From Fredinandcohnia onubensis (GTDB taxonomy: Bacteria > Bacillota > Bacilli > Bacillales > Bacillaceae_L): DNA of 64,000 nt. Location of the stretch: NCBI RefSeq assembly GCF_031181385.1, contig NZ_JAPSKV010000003.1:124001-188000 (forward strand), in the 5' to 3' direction. Below the pieces are notes generated by a model. The model did not search any database and was not told the origin of the DNA. It worked only from the letters and a program-made list of their open reading frames with translations. Shown here piece by piece: positions 1-10,717 of the stretch. Made by a program: the position numbers and the translations under genes. The stretch's first letter is position 1; every line of letters starts with the position of its first letter.

Positions 1-2379
1 ATGCAAACAGATAAAACCTATGATTATCTAGTTCCTGATAAATGGAAGGACATCGTCGTACCCGGTATGAGGGTCGTTGTTCCATTTGGTCCCCGCAAAG
101 TGCAGGGCTTCGTTATGAGTCTATCCTCTGAGGGAGAAGTGAAGAAGTTGAAGGAAATTCATTCCTTGCTTGACCTTACACCTGCCTTAAACGAGGAGCT
201 TCTTCATATTGGGAAATGGTTAACAGAAAAGACGCTTTGTTTTACAATCTCTGCATTACAAGCTATGCTTCCTTCAGCCATGCGGGCAAAATATGAAAAA
301 GAAATAAGACTACTTGAACCTTCAAACAGAAGTAATTTGGACCCAGGCATTCAAGCCTCATTTATCCAACATGACGTGATTAGTTGGGAAGATGCAGAAA
401 AAAATGATTTACTACATATTTACCAAAAGGATATAAAAAAAGGCCTGCTTGAAGTTGTCTACAAAGTAAAAAATCGTAGCAACAAGAAGACAATGAAGCA
501 AGTAATGCTTTCAAACTCAATAGAGGAAACTGAAAAAATAATCCACGAACTTCCTGCATCTGCTAAAAGACAAAAAGAGGTACTTGAATATTTTTTAAAG
601 GACAATAAGCCAATCTTTTTAAAGGAACTTTTACACGGGGTTGGCGTGACAGATAGCACGATTCGAACAATGGTTAAAAAGGGCCTTCTTTCAGAAAAAA
701 ATGTTGAGGTATACCGGGATCCATATGCGGACAAGCATTTTGAACAGACTACACCGATGCCACTGACAACTGAACAACAAAACGCGATTTCTCCAATTCT
801 TTCCTCAATTGAGGATGTTCTTCATAAGGTGTTTTTAATGTATGGTGTTACAGGGAGTGGTAAGACCGAGGTCTATATGCAGGCAATTGATACAGTCTTA
901 AAAAAAGGTAAAGAAGCGATAGTGCTTGTGCCAGAAATATCTCTTACTCCACAAATGGTGAGTCGCTTTAAGGGCCGATTTGGTTCTCGGGTTGCCGTAA
1001 TGCATAGTGGTCTAGGAATCGGAGAGAAATATGATGAATGGCGAAAGATTTACCGTAAGGAAGTTAGTGTTGTAGTTGGGGCAAGATCTGCTATTTTTGC
1101 ACCGTTCGAGAATCTCGGAATCATCATTATTGATGAAGAACATGAATCCAGCTATAAACAAGAAGACAACCCAAGATATCATGCGAGAGATGTTGCTATT
1201 TTTCGTGGGAAACTACATAATGCTCCTGTTATTTTAGGAAGTGCGACACCGACGCTTGAATCATTCGCACGAGCCTCAAAGAATGTTTATGAACTCGTAA
1301 CATTAAAGGAAAGAGTTAATCAAAGGCCACTGCCAAGTGTTGAAATCGTAGATATGCGCGAGGAATTGCGCAATGGTAATCGTTCCATGTTTTCAGGCTC
1401 TTTATTTGAAAAATTAACAGAGCGACTTGAACGAAATGAACAATCGGTTTTATTCTTAAATAAGCGTGGACATTCCTCGTTTGTCATGTGCAGGGATTGT
1501 GGATATGTCGCAAATTGCCCACATTGTGAAATTTCGCTAACCTATCACAGAACACATCATCGTTTAAAATGTCATTATTGTGGTTACGAAACATTCATGC
1601 CTAATACTTGCCAAGAGTGCGGGAGTGAGCATATTCGCTTCTTTGGAACAGGTACTCAGAAGGTGGAAGAAGAACTTGCTAAGGTATTACCAGAAGCAAG
1701 GGTTATTCGAATGGATGTAGATACAACAAGCCGAAAAGGTGCCCATGAGAAGTTATTAAAGGAATTTGGTGATCGAAAAGCTGATATTTTATTAGGTACA
1801 CAAATGATTGCAAAAGGATTAGATTTTCCAAATGTCACATTAGTTGGTGTTTTAACGGCTGATACCATGCTTAACCTGCCAGATTTTCGCTCATCAGAAA
1901 AAACGTTTCAGCTTCTTACTCAAGTTAGTGGAAGAGCGGGACGTCATGAGTTGCCAGGTGAGGTTGTAATTCAGAGTTATACTCCTGAGCACTATAGTAT
2001 AGAGCTTGCCAGTCATCATGATTATGACGCCTTCTATCAAAATGAAATGAGAATCAGAAAAGCTCATGCCTATCCACCTTATTATTATCTCGCATTAGTA
2101 ACCGTGACACATACAGAGTTAACAAAAACGGTGGATGTTGCCGAGAAGATTGCAATCTATTTACGAAATTCCTTATCTAATCAATCGATCATCTTAGGGC
2201 CGGTAACCTCACCGATTGCTCGGATTAATAATAGATATCGATACCAATGCATGATAAAATACAAAAATGAGCCAAATCTTAATAAACTTTTAAAAGGAAT
2301 ACTAGATCGTTATCAACGAGAAATTTCTCAAAACTCACTTACATTATCAATTGACTTAAACCCATATATTATGATGTAG
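1..2379 (+). CDS. priA: Primosomal protein N' (replication restart helicase PriA), 5' end outside the window
   Basis: Superfamily 2 3'-5' DNA helicase that recognises stalled forks and reloads the replicative helicase. An N-terminal DNA-binding domain is followed by a Walker A motif (GVTGSGKT, about residues 282-289 of the visible part), a DEEH box (about 378-381) and a cysteine cluster beginning CRDC (497-500) that matches the paired zinc sites of PriA. The 792 visible codons fall slightly short of the usual ~805. The reading frame is open from base 1, and family N-termini carry about 14 more residues before the TYDYxVP segment, so the ATG at base 1 is probably internal and the true start lies upstream. 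It heads the priA-def-fmt-rsmB-rlmN series known from Bacillus. Confidence 0.96.
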   Translation: MQTDKTYDYLVPDKWKDIVVPGMRVVVPFGPRKVQGFVMSLSSEGEVKKLKEIHSLLDLTPALNEELLHIGKWLTEKTLCFTISALQAMLPSAMRAKYEKEIRLLEPSNRSNLDPGIQASFIQHDVISWEDAEKNDLLHIYQKDIKKGLLEVVYKVKNRSNKKTMKQVMLSNSIEETEKIIHELPASAKRQKEVLEYFLKDNKPIFLKELLHGVGVTDSTIRTMVKKGLLSEKNVEVYRDPYADKHFEQTTPMPLTTEQQNAISPILSSIEDVLHKVFLMYGVTGSGKTEVYMQAIDTVLKKGKEAIVLVPEISLTPQMVSRFKGRFGSRVAVMHSGLGIGEKYDEWRKIYRKEVSVVVGARSAIFAPFENLGIIIIDEEHESSYKQEDNPRYHARDVAIFRGKLHNAPVILGSATPTLESFARASKNVYELVTLKERVNQRPLPSVEIVDMREELRNGNRSMFSGSLFEKLTERLERNEQSVLFLNKRGHSSFVMCRDCGYVANCPHCEISLTYHRTHHRLKCHYCGYETFMPNTCQECGSEHIRFFGTGTQKVEEELAKVLPEARVIRMDVDTTSRKGAHEKLLKEFGDRKADILLGTQMIAKGLDFPNVTLVGVLTADTMLNLPDFRSSEKTFQLLTQVSGRAGRHELPGEVVIQSYTPEHYSIELASHHDYDAFYQNEMRIRKAHAYPPYYYLALVTVTHTELTKTVDVAEKIAIYLRNSLSNQSIILGPVTSPIARINNRYRYQCMIKYKNEPNLNKLLKGILDRYQREISQNSLTLSIDLNPYIMM

Positions 2380-2412
2380 TTTAAAGTTACGTGAAAAGAG
2401 AGAGACTAGTAG

Positions 2413-2457
2413 AAAAGTGCAAGGCGCCCGCTTATCGGCGCCTGAAGCTAGACATAT
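2413..2457. repeat. Small hairpin repeat between priA and def
   Basis: A 7-bp perfect inverted repeat (AGGCGCC / GGCGCCT, loop CGCTTATC) lies in a stretch that begins GAAAAGTGCA and ends CTAGACA. It is markedly GC-richer than its surroundings. From memory this resembles a short dispersed repeat found between genes in many Bacillus genomes, and its ends resemble those of the larger repeat at 29239-29359. There is no U tract after the stem, so it is not an obvious terminator. Confidence 0.6.
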
Positions 2458-2485
2458 AAAAAAGTAGAATGTTGGAGGAACACAC

Positions 2486-2959
2486 TTGTCAGTATTACCA
2501 ATTGTTAAATACCCTAATGAAATACTAGAGGTAGAATGTGAAAAGGTGACAACCTTTGACCGGAAATTGTCAAAACTAATTAAAGATATGTATGATACAA
2601 TGCTTGAGGCGGACGGTGTTGGCTTAGCTGCCCCTCAAGTTGGAATTGCTAAACAAATCGCAATCGTTGATATCGGAGACGAGAGCGGACTTATTGAACT
2701 TATTAATCCCGTGATCCTTGAACGTAAAGGTGAACAGGTAGGTCCAGAAGGCTGTCTCAGTTTTCCGGACCTTTTTGGTGAAGTTACGCGCAATGATTAC
2801 GTAAAGGTTAGAGCGCAGAACCGAAGAGGGAAAACATACATAATTGAGGCAAGAGAATTCTTGGCCCGTGCAATTCAACATGAAATCGATCATCTCCACG
2901 GTATTTTATTTACCTCGAAGGTGAACCGTTTTTATGAAGAAGGAGAAATTGAAGGGTAG
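2486..2959 (+). CDS. def: Peptide deformylase
   Basis: Metalloenzyme that removes the formyl group from the N-terminal methionine of nascent proteins. All three family motifs are present: [10 protein letters not shown] (residues 44-53), EGCLS with metal ligand Cys90, and HEIDH with His132, Glu133 and His136. The 157 aa length is typical of the short DefA type. The start is TTG, chosen because TTGGAGGAA lies just upstream (2472-2480) and the product then begins with the family-like SVLPIVKYP. The next gene, fmt, encodes the opposing formyltransferase and follows after 8 bp, so the two are co-transcribed. Confidence 0.97.
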   Translation: MSVLPIVKYPNEILEVECEKVTTFDRKLSKLIKDMYDTMLEADGVGLAAPQVGIAKQIAIVDIGDESGLIELINPVILERKGEQVGPEGCLSFPDLFGEVTRNDYVKVRAQNRRGKTYIIEAREFLARAIQHEIDHLHGILFTSKVNRFYEEGEIEG

Positions 2960-2967
2960 GTAATTAC

Positions 2968-3921
2968 ATGGAACGTATTGTATTTATGGGTACTCCAGAC
3001 TTTTCAGTACCTGTTTTACGTCAAATAATAGAAGATGGATATGAAGTTGTTGCTGTTGTAACGCAACCTGACAGACCGGTTGGTAGAAAAAGAGTTTTAA
3101 CTCCACCTCCTGTGAAGGTTGAGGCATTAAAACACAATATTCCTGTCTTACAACCAAATAAAATTCGTGAAAAAGAAGAAATTGAAAAAGTTTTAAATTA
3201 TAAACCCGATTTAATCGTAACTGCTGCTTTCGGACAAATTCTCCCTAATGAATTATTGGATGCACCTAAGTTTGGTTGTATTAATGTGCATGCATCCTTA
3301 CTTCCTGAGCTTAGAGGTGGTGCACCAATCCATTATTCAATTCTCCAGGGGAAGAAAAAAACAGGTGTTACCATCATGTATATGGTTGAAAAGCTAGATG
3401 CAGGGGATATATTAACTCAAGTTGAAATTCCAATATTAGATACAGACCATGTAGGTTCTTTACATGATAAATTAAGCGTTGCAGGTTCAAAGCTATTATC
3501 TGAAACGATCCCTTTGCTTTTAGCAGGTAAAATAACACCAATTAAACAGGATGATTCTAAGGCAACATTTGCATCAAATATTAAACGTGAACAGGAAAAG
3601 ATAGACTGGACAAAAGATGGAGAGGATATATACAACCATATTCGTGGACTTCACCCATGGCCAGTTGCTTATACTACTTTAAATGGCGATGTAATGAAAA
3701 TATGGTGGGGCCAAAAGGTACCTTCTTCAACTTCTGCAAAGAGTGGAACGGTTGTTTCAATCGAAAATGATGGGTTTATTGTTTCGACTGGGAATACTAC
3801 TTTTATAAAGATCACCCAACTTCAGCCTGCCGGTAAGAAAAAGATGACTGCAGAGCAATTCCTGATGGGGTCGACTATACAAGTGGGAACTCAGCTAGGA
3901 GACAAAAATGACGAAAACTAA
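2968..3921 (+). CDS. fmt: Methionyl-tRNA formyltransferase
   Basis: Transfers a formyl group from 10-formyl-THF to Met-tRNA(fMet) before initiation. The N-terminal formyltransferase Rossmann domain carries the conserved Asn106, His108 and Asp144, with the SLLPxxRGGAPIH segment at 110-122. A C-terminal OB-like tRNA-binding domain occupies about 205-310. The 317 aa length equals the B. subtilis protein. The coding region overlaps the start of rsmB by 14 bp, which suggests translational coupling. Confidence 0.97.
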   Translation: MERIVFMGTPDFSVPVLRQIIEDGYEVVAVVTQPDRPVGRKRVLTPPPVKVEALKHNIPVLQPNKIREKEEIEKVLNYKPDLIVTAAFGQILPNELLDAPKFGCINVHASLLPELRGGAPIHYSILQGKKKTGVTIMYMVEKLDAGDILTQVEIPILDTDHVGSLHDKLSVAGSKLLSETIPLLLAGKITPIKQDDSKATFASNIKREQEKIDWTKDGEDIYNHIRGLHPWPVAYTTLNGDVMKIWWGQKVPSSTSAKSGTVVSIENDGFIVSTGNTTFIKITQLQPAGKKKMTAEQFLMGSTIQVGTQLGDKNDEN

Positions 3922-5251
3922 TGTTCGAAATGTAGCACTTGAAATCTTATTGCAAATTGAAAAAAACCAAGCCTATAGCAATCTTCTTTTAAACCAAATG
4001 ATAAAAAAGCATGAGGTGAAAGGAAAGGATGTAGGTTTACTTACAGAGATTGTATACGGAACAATTCAACGCCGTGATACATTGGATTTTTATTTAGCCC
4101 CGTTTTTGAAAAAGAGTAAAAAACTCGATCAATGGGTAAAAATCTTATTAAGACTTTCCTTATATCAAATGATTTATTTAGACCGAGTACCTGAACGAGC
4201 TATCTTTTTTGAGGCAGTCGAAATCGCCAAAAAAAGAGGACATAAAGGTACAGCTTCACTAGTGAATGGTGTTTTACGTTCCATTCAACGCGAGGGCTTG
4301 CCTTTATTAGACCAAATTACTGATGAAGTTGAAAGAATAGCTATTGAAACCAGTCACCCTATCTGGCTTGTCAAACGTTGGGCTCAACAAATTGGAATAG
4401 AAGAAACCCGGAAAATGTGTGAAGTGAATTGTACCCCACCAGAGCAAACAGGACGTGTTAATAATCTGGTGACAACGAGAGAAAAGCTTATTCATATGTT
4501 ACAAGAAGAAGATATTGAAGCTGTCGAAGGGGATGTTTCTCTTGATGCGATTAAGGCTGTCCGTGGGAATTTGGTTCATTCAAAGACCTTTAAAGAGGGA
4601 TATTTTACGATTCAAGATGAAAGCTCAATGCTTGTTGCAAGAGCACTCGGTGTTGAAAAAGGTGATCAAATCCTCGATAGTTGCGCGGCACCTGGCGGTA
4701 AAACAACACATATTGCCGAATTACTAGGAAACACAGGCAAGGTTTACTCACTTGATCTTCATGAGCATAAAGTAAAATTGATTAATGAAGCAGTGAAACG
4801 ATTAGGGATTAAAAATGTTGAGACAAAAGCTCATGATAGTCGAAAAGCAAGGGAAATCTTCGAGAGTGAAATGTTTGATAAAATTCTTGTCGATGCACCG
4901 TGCTCAGGATTTGGTGTTATAAGAAGAAAACCGGATATTAAATACACAAAATCGGTATCAGACAATCATAACCTTGCAAAAATACAGTTAGACATACTAG
5001 CAGAGGTTTCATCTTTATTAAAAAAAGATGGTATACTCGTGTATAGCACATGTACAATAGATTACGAAGAAAATGAAGGTGTAATTAAAACCTTTCTAGA
5101 ACAAAATCCCGATTTTATACTAGATGAAACAATACAATATGATCTTCCTGAAATAGTGAAACCTTTTATTAAAAATGGACAGCTCCAGCTTTATCCACAT
5201 TATTTTGGTACGGATGGATTTTATATTGCAAGATTAAGAAAGCAGGTGTAA
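3908..5251 (+). CDS. rsmB: 16S rRNA (cytosine-967-C5)-methyltransferase RsmB (Sun)
   Basis: SAM-dependent RNA m5C methyltransferase acting on 16S rRNA. An N-terminal NusB-like RNA-binding domain (about 1-130) precedes a Rossmann methyltransferase domain with motif I around [10 protein letters not shown] (Cys259 region). The two catalytic cysteines of the m5C family are visible in DAPCSG (Cys332) and YSTCT (Cys382). The 447 aa length is standard. The ATG lies inside the end of fmt. It corresponds to B. subtilis yloM and lies 5 bp before rlmN. Confidence 0.95.
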   Translation: MTKTNVRNVALEILLQIEKNQAYSNLLLNQMIKKHEVKGKDVGLLTEIVYGTIQRRDTLDFYLAPFLKKSKKLDQWVKILLRLSLYQMIYLDRVPERAIFFEAVEIAKKRGHKGTASLVNGVLRSIQREGLPLLDQITDEVERIAIETSHPIWLVKRWAQQIGIEETRKMCEVNCTPPEQTGRVNNLVTTREKLIHMLQEEDIEAVEGDVSLDAIKAVRGNLVHSKTFKEGYFTIQDESSMLVARALGVEKGDQILDSCAAPGGKTTHIAELLGNTGKVYSLDLHEHKVKLINEAVKRLGIKNVETKAHDSRKAREIFESEMFDKILVDAPCSGFGVIRRKPDIKYTKSVSDNHNLAKIQLDILAEVSSLLKKDGILVYSTCTIDYEENEGVIKTFLEQNPDFILDETIQYDLPEIVKPFIKNGQLQLYPHYFGTDGFYIARLRKQV

Positions 5252-5256
5252 TGTAA

Positions 5257-6351
5257 TTGGAAGAAGTACAAACAACGAGAAGAAAAAAACAAAATTTACC
5301 GAGTTCAAAACCATCAATTTATTCACTTCAATTAGAGGAAATTGAAAACTGGCTCATCGAAAATGGAGAGAAGAAATTTCGTGGGAATCAGATTTTTGAA
5401 TGGCTCTATACGAAGCGAGTTACAACGTTTGACGAGATGACGAACCTTTCAAATTCTTTAAGACAAAAGCTAGCTGAGCATTTTACAATTACGACCCTTA
5501 AAACAATTATTCAGCAAACATCAGCTGACGGTACAATGAAATTTTTATTTGAGCTTCATGATGGCTATTCAATTGAAACAGTGCTCATGAGACATAGCTA
5601 TGGGAACTCCATATGTGTAACAACACAGGTTGGTTGCCGTATTGGTTGTACGTTCTGTGCTTCAACGTTAGGTGGACTTAAACGTAATTTAGAGGCTGGC
5701 GAAATTGTGGCTCAAGTTGTAAAGGTGCAAAAAGCACTAGATGAGCTAGGTGAACGAGTAAGCCATTTGGTCATAATGGGTATTGGTGAACCATTTGATA
5801 ACTACGATCAAATGCTTTCATTCCTAAAAATTATAAACCATGATAAAGGTTTAAATATTGGTGCTCGTCATATTACCGTTTCAACAAGTGGGATCATTCC
5901 AAAAATCTATAAGTTTGCAGATGAAAAATTACAAATAAATTTTGCAATCTCTTTACATGCACCTAATACTGAAATTAGAAGTAAGTTAATGCCGATTAAT
6001 CGTGCATATAAACTACCTGATTTAATGGAAGCTGTACGTTATTATATTGATAAAACAGGGAGAAGAATTAGCTTTGAATATGGGTTGTTTGGCGGAGTCA
6101 ATGATCAAGTTGAACATGCCGAAGAACTAGCAGAGCTACTAAAAGGAGTTAAATGTCATGTGAATTTAATTCCGGTCAATTATGTTCCTGAACGTGATTA
6201 TGTTCGAACACCGCGAGAGCAGATTTTTGAATTTGAAAAGACATTAAAGAAACATGGTGTGAATGTGACAATTCGACGTGAACAAGGTCATGATATTGAT
6301 GCGGCCTGTGGTCAATTACGTGCAAAGGAGCGTAAAGAGGAGACGAGGTGA
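5257..6351 (+). CDS. rlmN: 23S rRNA (adenine-2503-C2)/tRNA methyltransferase RlmN, radical SAM
   Basis: Radical-SAM enzyme that methylates A2503 of 23S rRNA and A37 of some tRNAs. The [4Fe-4S] triad CxxxCxxC is Cys127, Cys131 and Cys134. The methyl-carrying catalytic cysteine is Cys351 near the C-terminus (AACGQLR). The start is TTG with AGGTG eight bases upstream. The 364 aa length is normal. It is a housekeeping gene and not a Cfr resistance enzyme, judged from position and length. Confidence 0.95.
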   Translation: MEEVQTTRRKKQNLPSSKPSIYSLQLEEIENWLIENGEKKFRGNQIFEWLYTKRVTTFDEMTNLSNSLRQKLAEHFTITTLKTIIQQTSADGTMKFLFELHDGYSIETVLMRHSYGNSICVTTQVGCRIGCTFCASTLGGLKRNLEAGEIVAQVVKVQKALDELGERVSHLVIMGIGEPFDNYDQMLSFLKIINHDKGLNIGARHITVSTSGIIPKIYKFADEKLQINFAISLHAPNTEIRSKLMPINRAYKLPDLMEAVRYYIDKTGRRISFEYGLFGGVNDQVEHAEELAELLKGVKCHVNLIPVNYVPERDYVRTPREQIFEFEKTLKKHGVNVTIRREQGHDIDAACGQLRAKERKEETR

Positions 6352-6355
6352 ACAA

Positions 6356-7105
6356 ATGAGGTCATTCTTTTTGACAAACCGGGGAAAAGTAAGACAAATC
6401 AATGAGGATAGCTGTGGTGTATACCATAACAAAGCAGGACAAGTATTAGCTGTAGTGGCTGATGGAATGGGCGGTCACCGTGCTGGAGATGTTGCGAGTA
6501 GTATGACAACATCCCAGCTACGGTCTTATTGGGAGCAAGTTGATAAGGTCTCAACATCCGAGTCAGCAGAAGAGTGGTTAAAAGAGCATATTTCTAAAAT
6601 AAATTCAAACCTGTATACACATTCACAGGAAAATGATGAATGCAAGGGTATGGGTACGACTGTTGTAGCTGCTATTTGTACAGAGTTGTTCTCAACTGTT
6701 GCCCATATTGGAGATAGCCGCTGTTATGTTCTAAATAGTCATGGGTTCCAACAAATTACCGAGGATCATTCACTAGTCAATGAACTTGTTCGATCTGGCC
6801 ATATTTCTAAGGAAGATGCAGAGCATCATCCACGTAAAAATGTAGTTTTACGTGCGTTAGGAACAGAAACACACGTACAAATGGACCTGAAAACCCTTAT
6901 TTTAGATGAAGGGGACATGCTTTTAATTTGCTCAGATGGCTTATCTAATAAAGTACCAGATACTGCATTAAAAAGCATTTTAGAAAGTGACGAAAGTATT
7001 GAAAACAAGAGTGAACAACTTATCCAATTAGCCAATGACAATGGTGGAGAAGATAATATCACACTCGTAATCGTCGATTACACACCAGAAAGTGAGGGAG
7101 AATAA
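6356..7105 (+). CDS. prpC: PP2C-type Ser/Thr protein phosphatase PrpC (Stp1)
   Basis: Metal-dependent protein phosphatase that reverses phosphorylation by the neighbouring kinase PrkC. The PP2C motifs appear in order: NEDS, ADGMGGHRAGD, GMGTT, HIGDSRCY, CSDGLSN and GGEDNITLV. The Asp residues in ADGMGG, CSDG and EDN are the metal ligands of the family. The frame is open further upstream inside rlmN, but the ATG at 6356 gives the family start MRSFFLTNRGKVR and is preceded by a GAGGTG-type site. The product is 249 aa. It sits 4 bp after rlmN and just before prkC. Confidence 0.96.
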   Translation: MRSFFLTNRGKVRQINEDSCGVYHNKAGQVLAVVADGMGGHRAGDVASSMTTSQLRSYWEQVDKVSTSESAEEWLKEHISKINSNLYTHSQENDECKGMGTTVVAAICTELFSTVAHIGDSRCYVLNSHGFQQITEDHSLVNELVRSGHISKEDAEHHPRKNVVLRALGTETHVQMDLKTLILDEGDMLLICSDGLSNKVPDTALKSILESDESIENKSEQLIQLANDNGGEDNITLVIVDYTPESEGE

Positions 7106-7109
7106 CCCT

Positions 7110-9080
7110 ATGCTTATTGGAAGACGATTAAGTGGTCGATATAAAATTCTCGAGGTTATTGGTGGAGGCGGGATGGCCAATGTCTATCTTGCACGAGATG
7201 TTATTCTTGAAAGAGACGTAGCCATTAAAGTACTTCGTTTAGATTTTTCCAATGATGAAGAATTTATTAAACGATTTAGAAGAGAAGCGCATGCGGCTAC
7301 AAGTTTGGCACACCCAAATATTGTAAGTATCTATGATGTTGGGGAAGAAGAGGATATTTATTATATAGTAATGGAATATGTTCCAGGTCAAACTTTGAAA
7401 CAATACATACAACGGAATGCACCGCTTCATCCAAAAGAAGCGATTAATATTATGTTGCAGTTGACATCTGCAATCACACATGCCCATCAAAATCAAATTG
7501 TTCACCGTGATATCAAACCACAAAATATTTTAATTGATCACGATGGAACGGTTAAGGTAACAGATTTTGGGATAGCAGTTGCGCTAAGTTCAACGACGAT
7601 AACTCAAACAAACTCTGTACTAGGTTCGGTTCATTATCTATCACCAGAACAAGCGCGGGGTGGAATGTCTACTAGAAAGTCAGATATTTACTCACTAGGT
7701 ATCGTGATGTTTGAATTATTGACAGGTCGAGTACCTTTTGAAGGTGAATCAGCGGTATCTATAGCCTTAAAGCATCTTCAATCGGATACCCCATCACCAA
7801 AAAGATGGAATGCGACCATACCACAGAGTGTTGAAAATGTTATTTTAAAGGCAACTGCAAAAGATCCATTTCATCGTTTTGACTCCGTTGAAGAGATGGA
7901 AGAGGATTTGCAGACTGCGTTATTTCCAAATCGTTTAAATGAAGAAAAATTTGTGATACCTGATATGGATGATGAAGTTACAAAGGCGATTCCAATAATT
8001 AAGGATAATGGTCCATTAACAAGTGCTGAAACAATGGTGAGAGATTCTCAAAAGAACGCAAAACCAGATGATCAGGGCGAACCAAAACCAAAGAAAAAGA
8101 AGAAAAAGAAAAATAAGCTTTTAGTTTCCCTTGCCATCATCTTTTTCTTAATTCTTGCTGCTGGAGTTGCTGCAGTTACGATTTTTCCAGCCTTATTTTT
8201 ACCGAAGGATGTCGAAGTTCCAGATGTCTCAAACATGACTTACGATCGAGCCGTTAACAAATTGGAGGAAGCTGGATTTACGATTGGTGACACGATTGAA
8301 ATCAGTGACCAAGAAATAGAAGAAGGCTATATTGTTCGTACTGATCCTGAAGCAGGAGATTCGGTTAAGGAAGGCGCCACTATTGATTTATATGAAAGTA
8401 CTGGTAAAAAGAAAGTGGCTTTTAAGGATTATGTCGGTAAGGATTTCGAGGAAGTAAAAGATAAATTAATTAATAAAGAAAAATATTTAGCTGTGTTTTC
8501 AGAAGAAGAATTTTCTGACAGTGCCCCAGGAACAATTCTTAGCCAATCAATTGATGAAGGAGAAGAGGTTGTACCAGAAGAAACAGAAGTAACTTTCACG
8601 ATTAGTAAGGGACTTGAAACTATTAAACTTGCTGATTTAACAAAATATCCTGCAAATGCACTTGCTGAATATGCGAATAGTACTGGTTTAAATATTGACT
8701 CTGCTGAGGAGCAACACTCGGATGAAATTCCTGCTGGCCAGGCGATTTCTCAAACTCCTGCAGCAGGTACTGAATTAACAAAGGGTGACAAGGTAAAAGT
8801 AATCATGTCAAAAGGTCCTGAGCCCAAAGAGCCCAAAGAAGTAAAACGCACGATAACGATTGATTATACGCCGGATGAAGAGGAAAGCCCGCAGTTAGTG
8901 GAAATTTATATTCAGGATGCGAATAATAACATTGATGAGGTTTATGATGATTTTGAACTCAAGGAAAAACGTTCAGTAGAACTTACCTTTGTGATTAACC
9001 CTGGTGAAACTGCCGAATACATGGTTTTAATAAATGGAAAATTATATCAGCGAGATAAAATTCCGTATCCAGAACAATAG
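7110..9080 (+). CDS. prkC: Membrane Ser/Thr protein kinase with PASTA domains, PrkC
   Basis: Hanks-type kinase that senses muropeptides and phosphorylates translation, cell-wall and germination factors. The cytoplasmic kinase domain (about 10-270) shows the Gly-rich loop GGGGMANVY, Lys40, HRDIKPQN and DFG. A very basic, Lys-rich juxtamembrane stretch precedes one transmembrane helix (about 337-364). Three extracellular PASTA repeats follow (about 370-580), then a C-terminal beta domain. ATG 7110 (GAGGGAG upstream) is preferred over an upstream GTG because it restores the family start MLIGRRLSGRY; the product is 656 aa. An ABC-like role is excluded by the kinase motifs. Confidence 0.96.
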   Translation: MLIGRRLSGRYKILEVIGGGGMANVYLARDVILERDVAIKVLRLDFSNDEEFIKRFRREAHAATSLAHPNIVSIYDVGEEEDIYYIVMEYVPGQTLKQYIQRNAPLHPKEAINIMLQLTSAITHAHQNQIVHRDIKPQNILIDHDGTVKVTDFGIAVALSSTTITQTNSVLGSVHYLSPEQARGGMSTRKSDIYSLGIVMFELLTGRVPFEGESAVSIALKHLQSDTPSPKRWNATIPQSVENVILKATAKDPFHRFDSVEEMEEDLQTALFPNRLNEEKFVIPDMDDEVTKAIPIIKDNGPLTSAETMVRDSQKNAKPDDQGEPKPKKKKKKKNKLLVSLAIIFFLILAAGVAAVTIFPALFLPKDVEVPDVSNMTYDRAVNKLEEAGFTIGDTIEISDQEIEEGYIVRTDPEAGDSVKEGATIDLYESTGKKKVAFKDYVGKDFEEVKDKLINKEKYLAVFSEEEFSDSAPGTILSQSIDEGEEVVPEETEVTFTISKGLETIKLADLTKYPANALAEYANSTGLNIDSAEEQHSDEIPAGQAISQTPAAGTELTKGDKVKVIMSKGPEPKEPKEVKRTITIDYTPDEEESPQLVEIYIQDANNNIDEVYDDFELKEKRSVELTFVINPGETAEYMVLINGKLYQRDKIPYPEQ

Positions 9081-9081
9081 G

Positions 9082-9115
9082 TGTCAATAGGTAGTGAATT
9101 GAACGCTACCTGACA
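9082..9115 (+). other. Hairpin between prkC and rsgA
   Basis: An 8-bp stem with one G-U pair (AGGTAGTG / CGCTACCT, loop AATTGAA) is extended by TGTC/GACA across a 3-nt bulge, within 35 bp of the prkC stop. No U tract follows, so it is a weak terminator at best. An mRNA 3'-end stabiliser or processing site would fit equally well. Confidence 0.45.
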
Positions 9116-9153
9116 TATGTCGTGACGAATGAAATGAAACAAGGAGTGAAACT

Positions 9154-10038
9154 ATGCCAGAAGGCAAAATTATTAAAGCATTAAGCGGATTTTATTATGT
9201 CCAAGGTGAAAACAGTGAACTGATTCAATGTCGTGGTAGAGGGGTATTTCGTAAAAATAAAATTACTCCATTGGTGGGAGACCATGTTATATTTCAAGCA
9301 GAAAACGAAACAGATGGGTATATTTTAGAAGTATTAGAACGGAAAAATGAATTAGTTCGGCCTCCAATTGCAAATGTTGATCAAGCTATCTTGGTTTTTT
9401 CAGCGATTAAACCCGATTTCAGTCCATTGTTGTTAGATCGCTTTCTTGTATTAGTTGAATCAAACGATATAAAACCTATTATTTGTATTAGTAAGACGGA
9501 TTTAATTTCGGATGAAGTGTTCCAGGAGATTCAAGAGTATGCAAATATCTATCGGAAAGTTGGCTATCATGTTCTGTTAACTTCAACGAAGGAACGTGAA
9601 GGTCTTGACCAGCTTCTGCCTTTACTGGATAATCAGATTTCGGTTTTCGCGGGGCAATCAGGGGTTGGAAAATCTTCATTATTGAATACGCTACGACCTG
9701 ATCTTGAATTGAAGACGGATGAGATTTCATCTTCTCTAGGTCGAGGAAAGCATACAACTAGACATGTTGAATTAATTGAGGTGGGTAGTGGCCTTGTCGC
9801 GGATACGCCTGGTTTTAGTTCGTTGGAATTTTTAACCATCGAATTAGACGAACTTTCATACTGCTTTCCGGAAATTTATGATGCAGGAGCAAATTGTAAG
9901 TTTCGAGGATGCACCCATATTTCTGAGCCAAAATGCGCTGTTAGACAGGGTATAGAGGAAGGGAATATTGCGCAATTCCGATATAATCATTATGTGAGTT
10001 TTTTTGAAGAAATCAAGGATAGAAAGCCGAGGTACTAA
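9154..10038 (+). CDS. rsgA: Ribosome small-subunit-dependent GTPase RsgA (CpgA)
   Basis: Circularly permuted GTPase that aids late 30S maturation. An N-terminal OB fold (about 1-65) precedes the GTPase core, with the G4-type SKTD before the P-loop GQSGVGKS (167-174) and then the DTPG motif. This order is diagnostic of permutation. A C-terminal zinc-binding segment contains CxFxxCxH (CKFRGCTH) and a following Cys in EPKCAV. The 294 aa length is usual. In Bacillus it is a known PrkC/PrpC substrate and neighbour. A GGAG site precedes the ATG. Confidence 0.96.
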   Translation: MPEGKIIKALSGFYYVQGENSELIQCRGRGVFRKNKITPLVGDHVIFQAENETDGYILEVLERKNELVRPPIANVDQAILVFSAIKPDFSPLLLDRFLVLVESNDIKPIICISKTDLISDEVFQEIQEYANIYRKVGYHVLLTSTKEREGLDQLLPLLDNQISVFAGQSGVGKSSLLNTLRPDLELKTDEISSSLGRGKHTTRHVELIEVGSGLVADTPGFSSLEFLTIELDELSYCFPEIYDAGANCKFRGCTHISEPKCAVRQGIEEGNIAQFRYNHYVSFFEEIKDRKPRY

Positions 10039-10040
10039 GG

Positions 10041-10688
10041 ATGATCAAAATTGCACCATCCATTCTTTCAGCTGATTTTGCAAAGCTTGGAGAAGAGATT
10101 AAGGATGTTGAAAATGGAGGAGCAGACTATATTCATGTGGATGTCATGGATGGTCACTTTGTTCCTAATATTACAATTGGTCCGTTAATTGTAGAGGCGA
10201 TTCGACCAATTACTAAACTGCCATTGGATGTTCATTTAATGATTGAAAACCCTGATCAATACATCTCTGCATTTGCTAACGCAGGAACTGACATTATAAC
10301 GGTACATGTCGAGGCATGCACTCATCTTCATCGTACCATTCAGTTAATTAAATCTCATGGCGTAAAAGCTGGAGTTGTATTGAATCCAGCAACACCTGTT
10401 GATACGATTAAGCATGTTATTGAGGATATTGATTTAGTGTTGCTAATGACAGTGAACCCTGGATTCGGAGGGCAAAAATTCATTCACTCCGTGCTTCCTA
10501 AGATTGAGGAAGTGGCCGGGATGGTGAAAGAAAAGAATTTGAATGTTGAAATTGAAGTTGACGGAGGAGTCAATGAAGAAACAGCAGGGCTTTGTGTCGG
10601 GGCCGGTGCTAATGTCTTAGTTGCAGGATCAGCTATATACAATCAAACGGATCGGAAAGCAGCAATTGAAAAAATCCGTAACAGGTAA
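10041..10688 (+). CDS. rpe: Ribulose-phosphate 3-epimerase
   Basis: TIM-barrel enzyme of the pentose phosphate pathway that interconverts ribulose-5-phosphate and xylulose-5-phosphate. It shows the family N-terminus [15 protein letters not shown], the metal/catalytic segments [12 protein letters not shown] and DVHLMI, the [10 protein letters not shown] loop and the EVDGG motif. The 215 aa length is standard. It starts 2 bp after rsgA and is closed by a terminator. In B. subtilis thiN follows; here it does not. Confidence 0.97.
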   Translation: MIKIAPSILSADFAKLGEEIKDVENGGADYIHVDVMDGHFVPNITIGPLIVEAIRPITKLPLDVHLMIENPDQYISAFANAGTDIITVHVEACTHLHRTIQLIKSHGVKAGVVLNPATPVDTIKHVIEDIDLVLLMTVNPGFGGQKFIHSVLPKIEEVAGMVKEKNLNVEIEVDGGVNEETAGLCVGAGANVLVAGSAIYNQTDRKAAIEKIRNR

Positions 10689-10717
10689 AAAAGAGCAGAA
10701 TTTCTGCTCTTTTTTTC
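10687..10717 (+). terminator. Rho-independent terminator after rpe
   Basis: The near-perfect palindrome AGAGCAGAA-T-TTCTGCTCT is followed by seven T residues immediately after the rpe stop. It ends the long priA-rpe transcription unit. Confidence 0.9.

Noticed and set aside
1-3. ATG at base 1 as the start of priA
   Set aside because: Family N-termini are about 14 residues longer and there is no upstream sequence to judge; treated as a partial gene.
4515-4727. Plus-strand frame of 70 codons inside rsmB
   Set aside because: Out-of-frame shadow of a complete gene with normal motifs, so no frameshift is implied.
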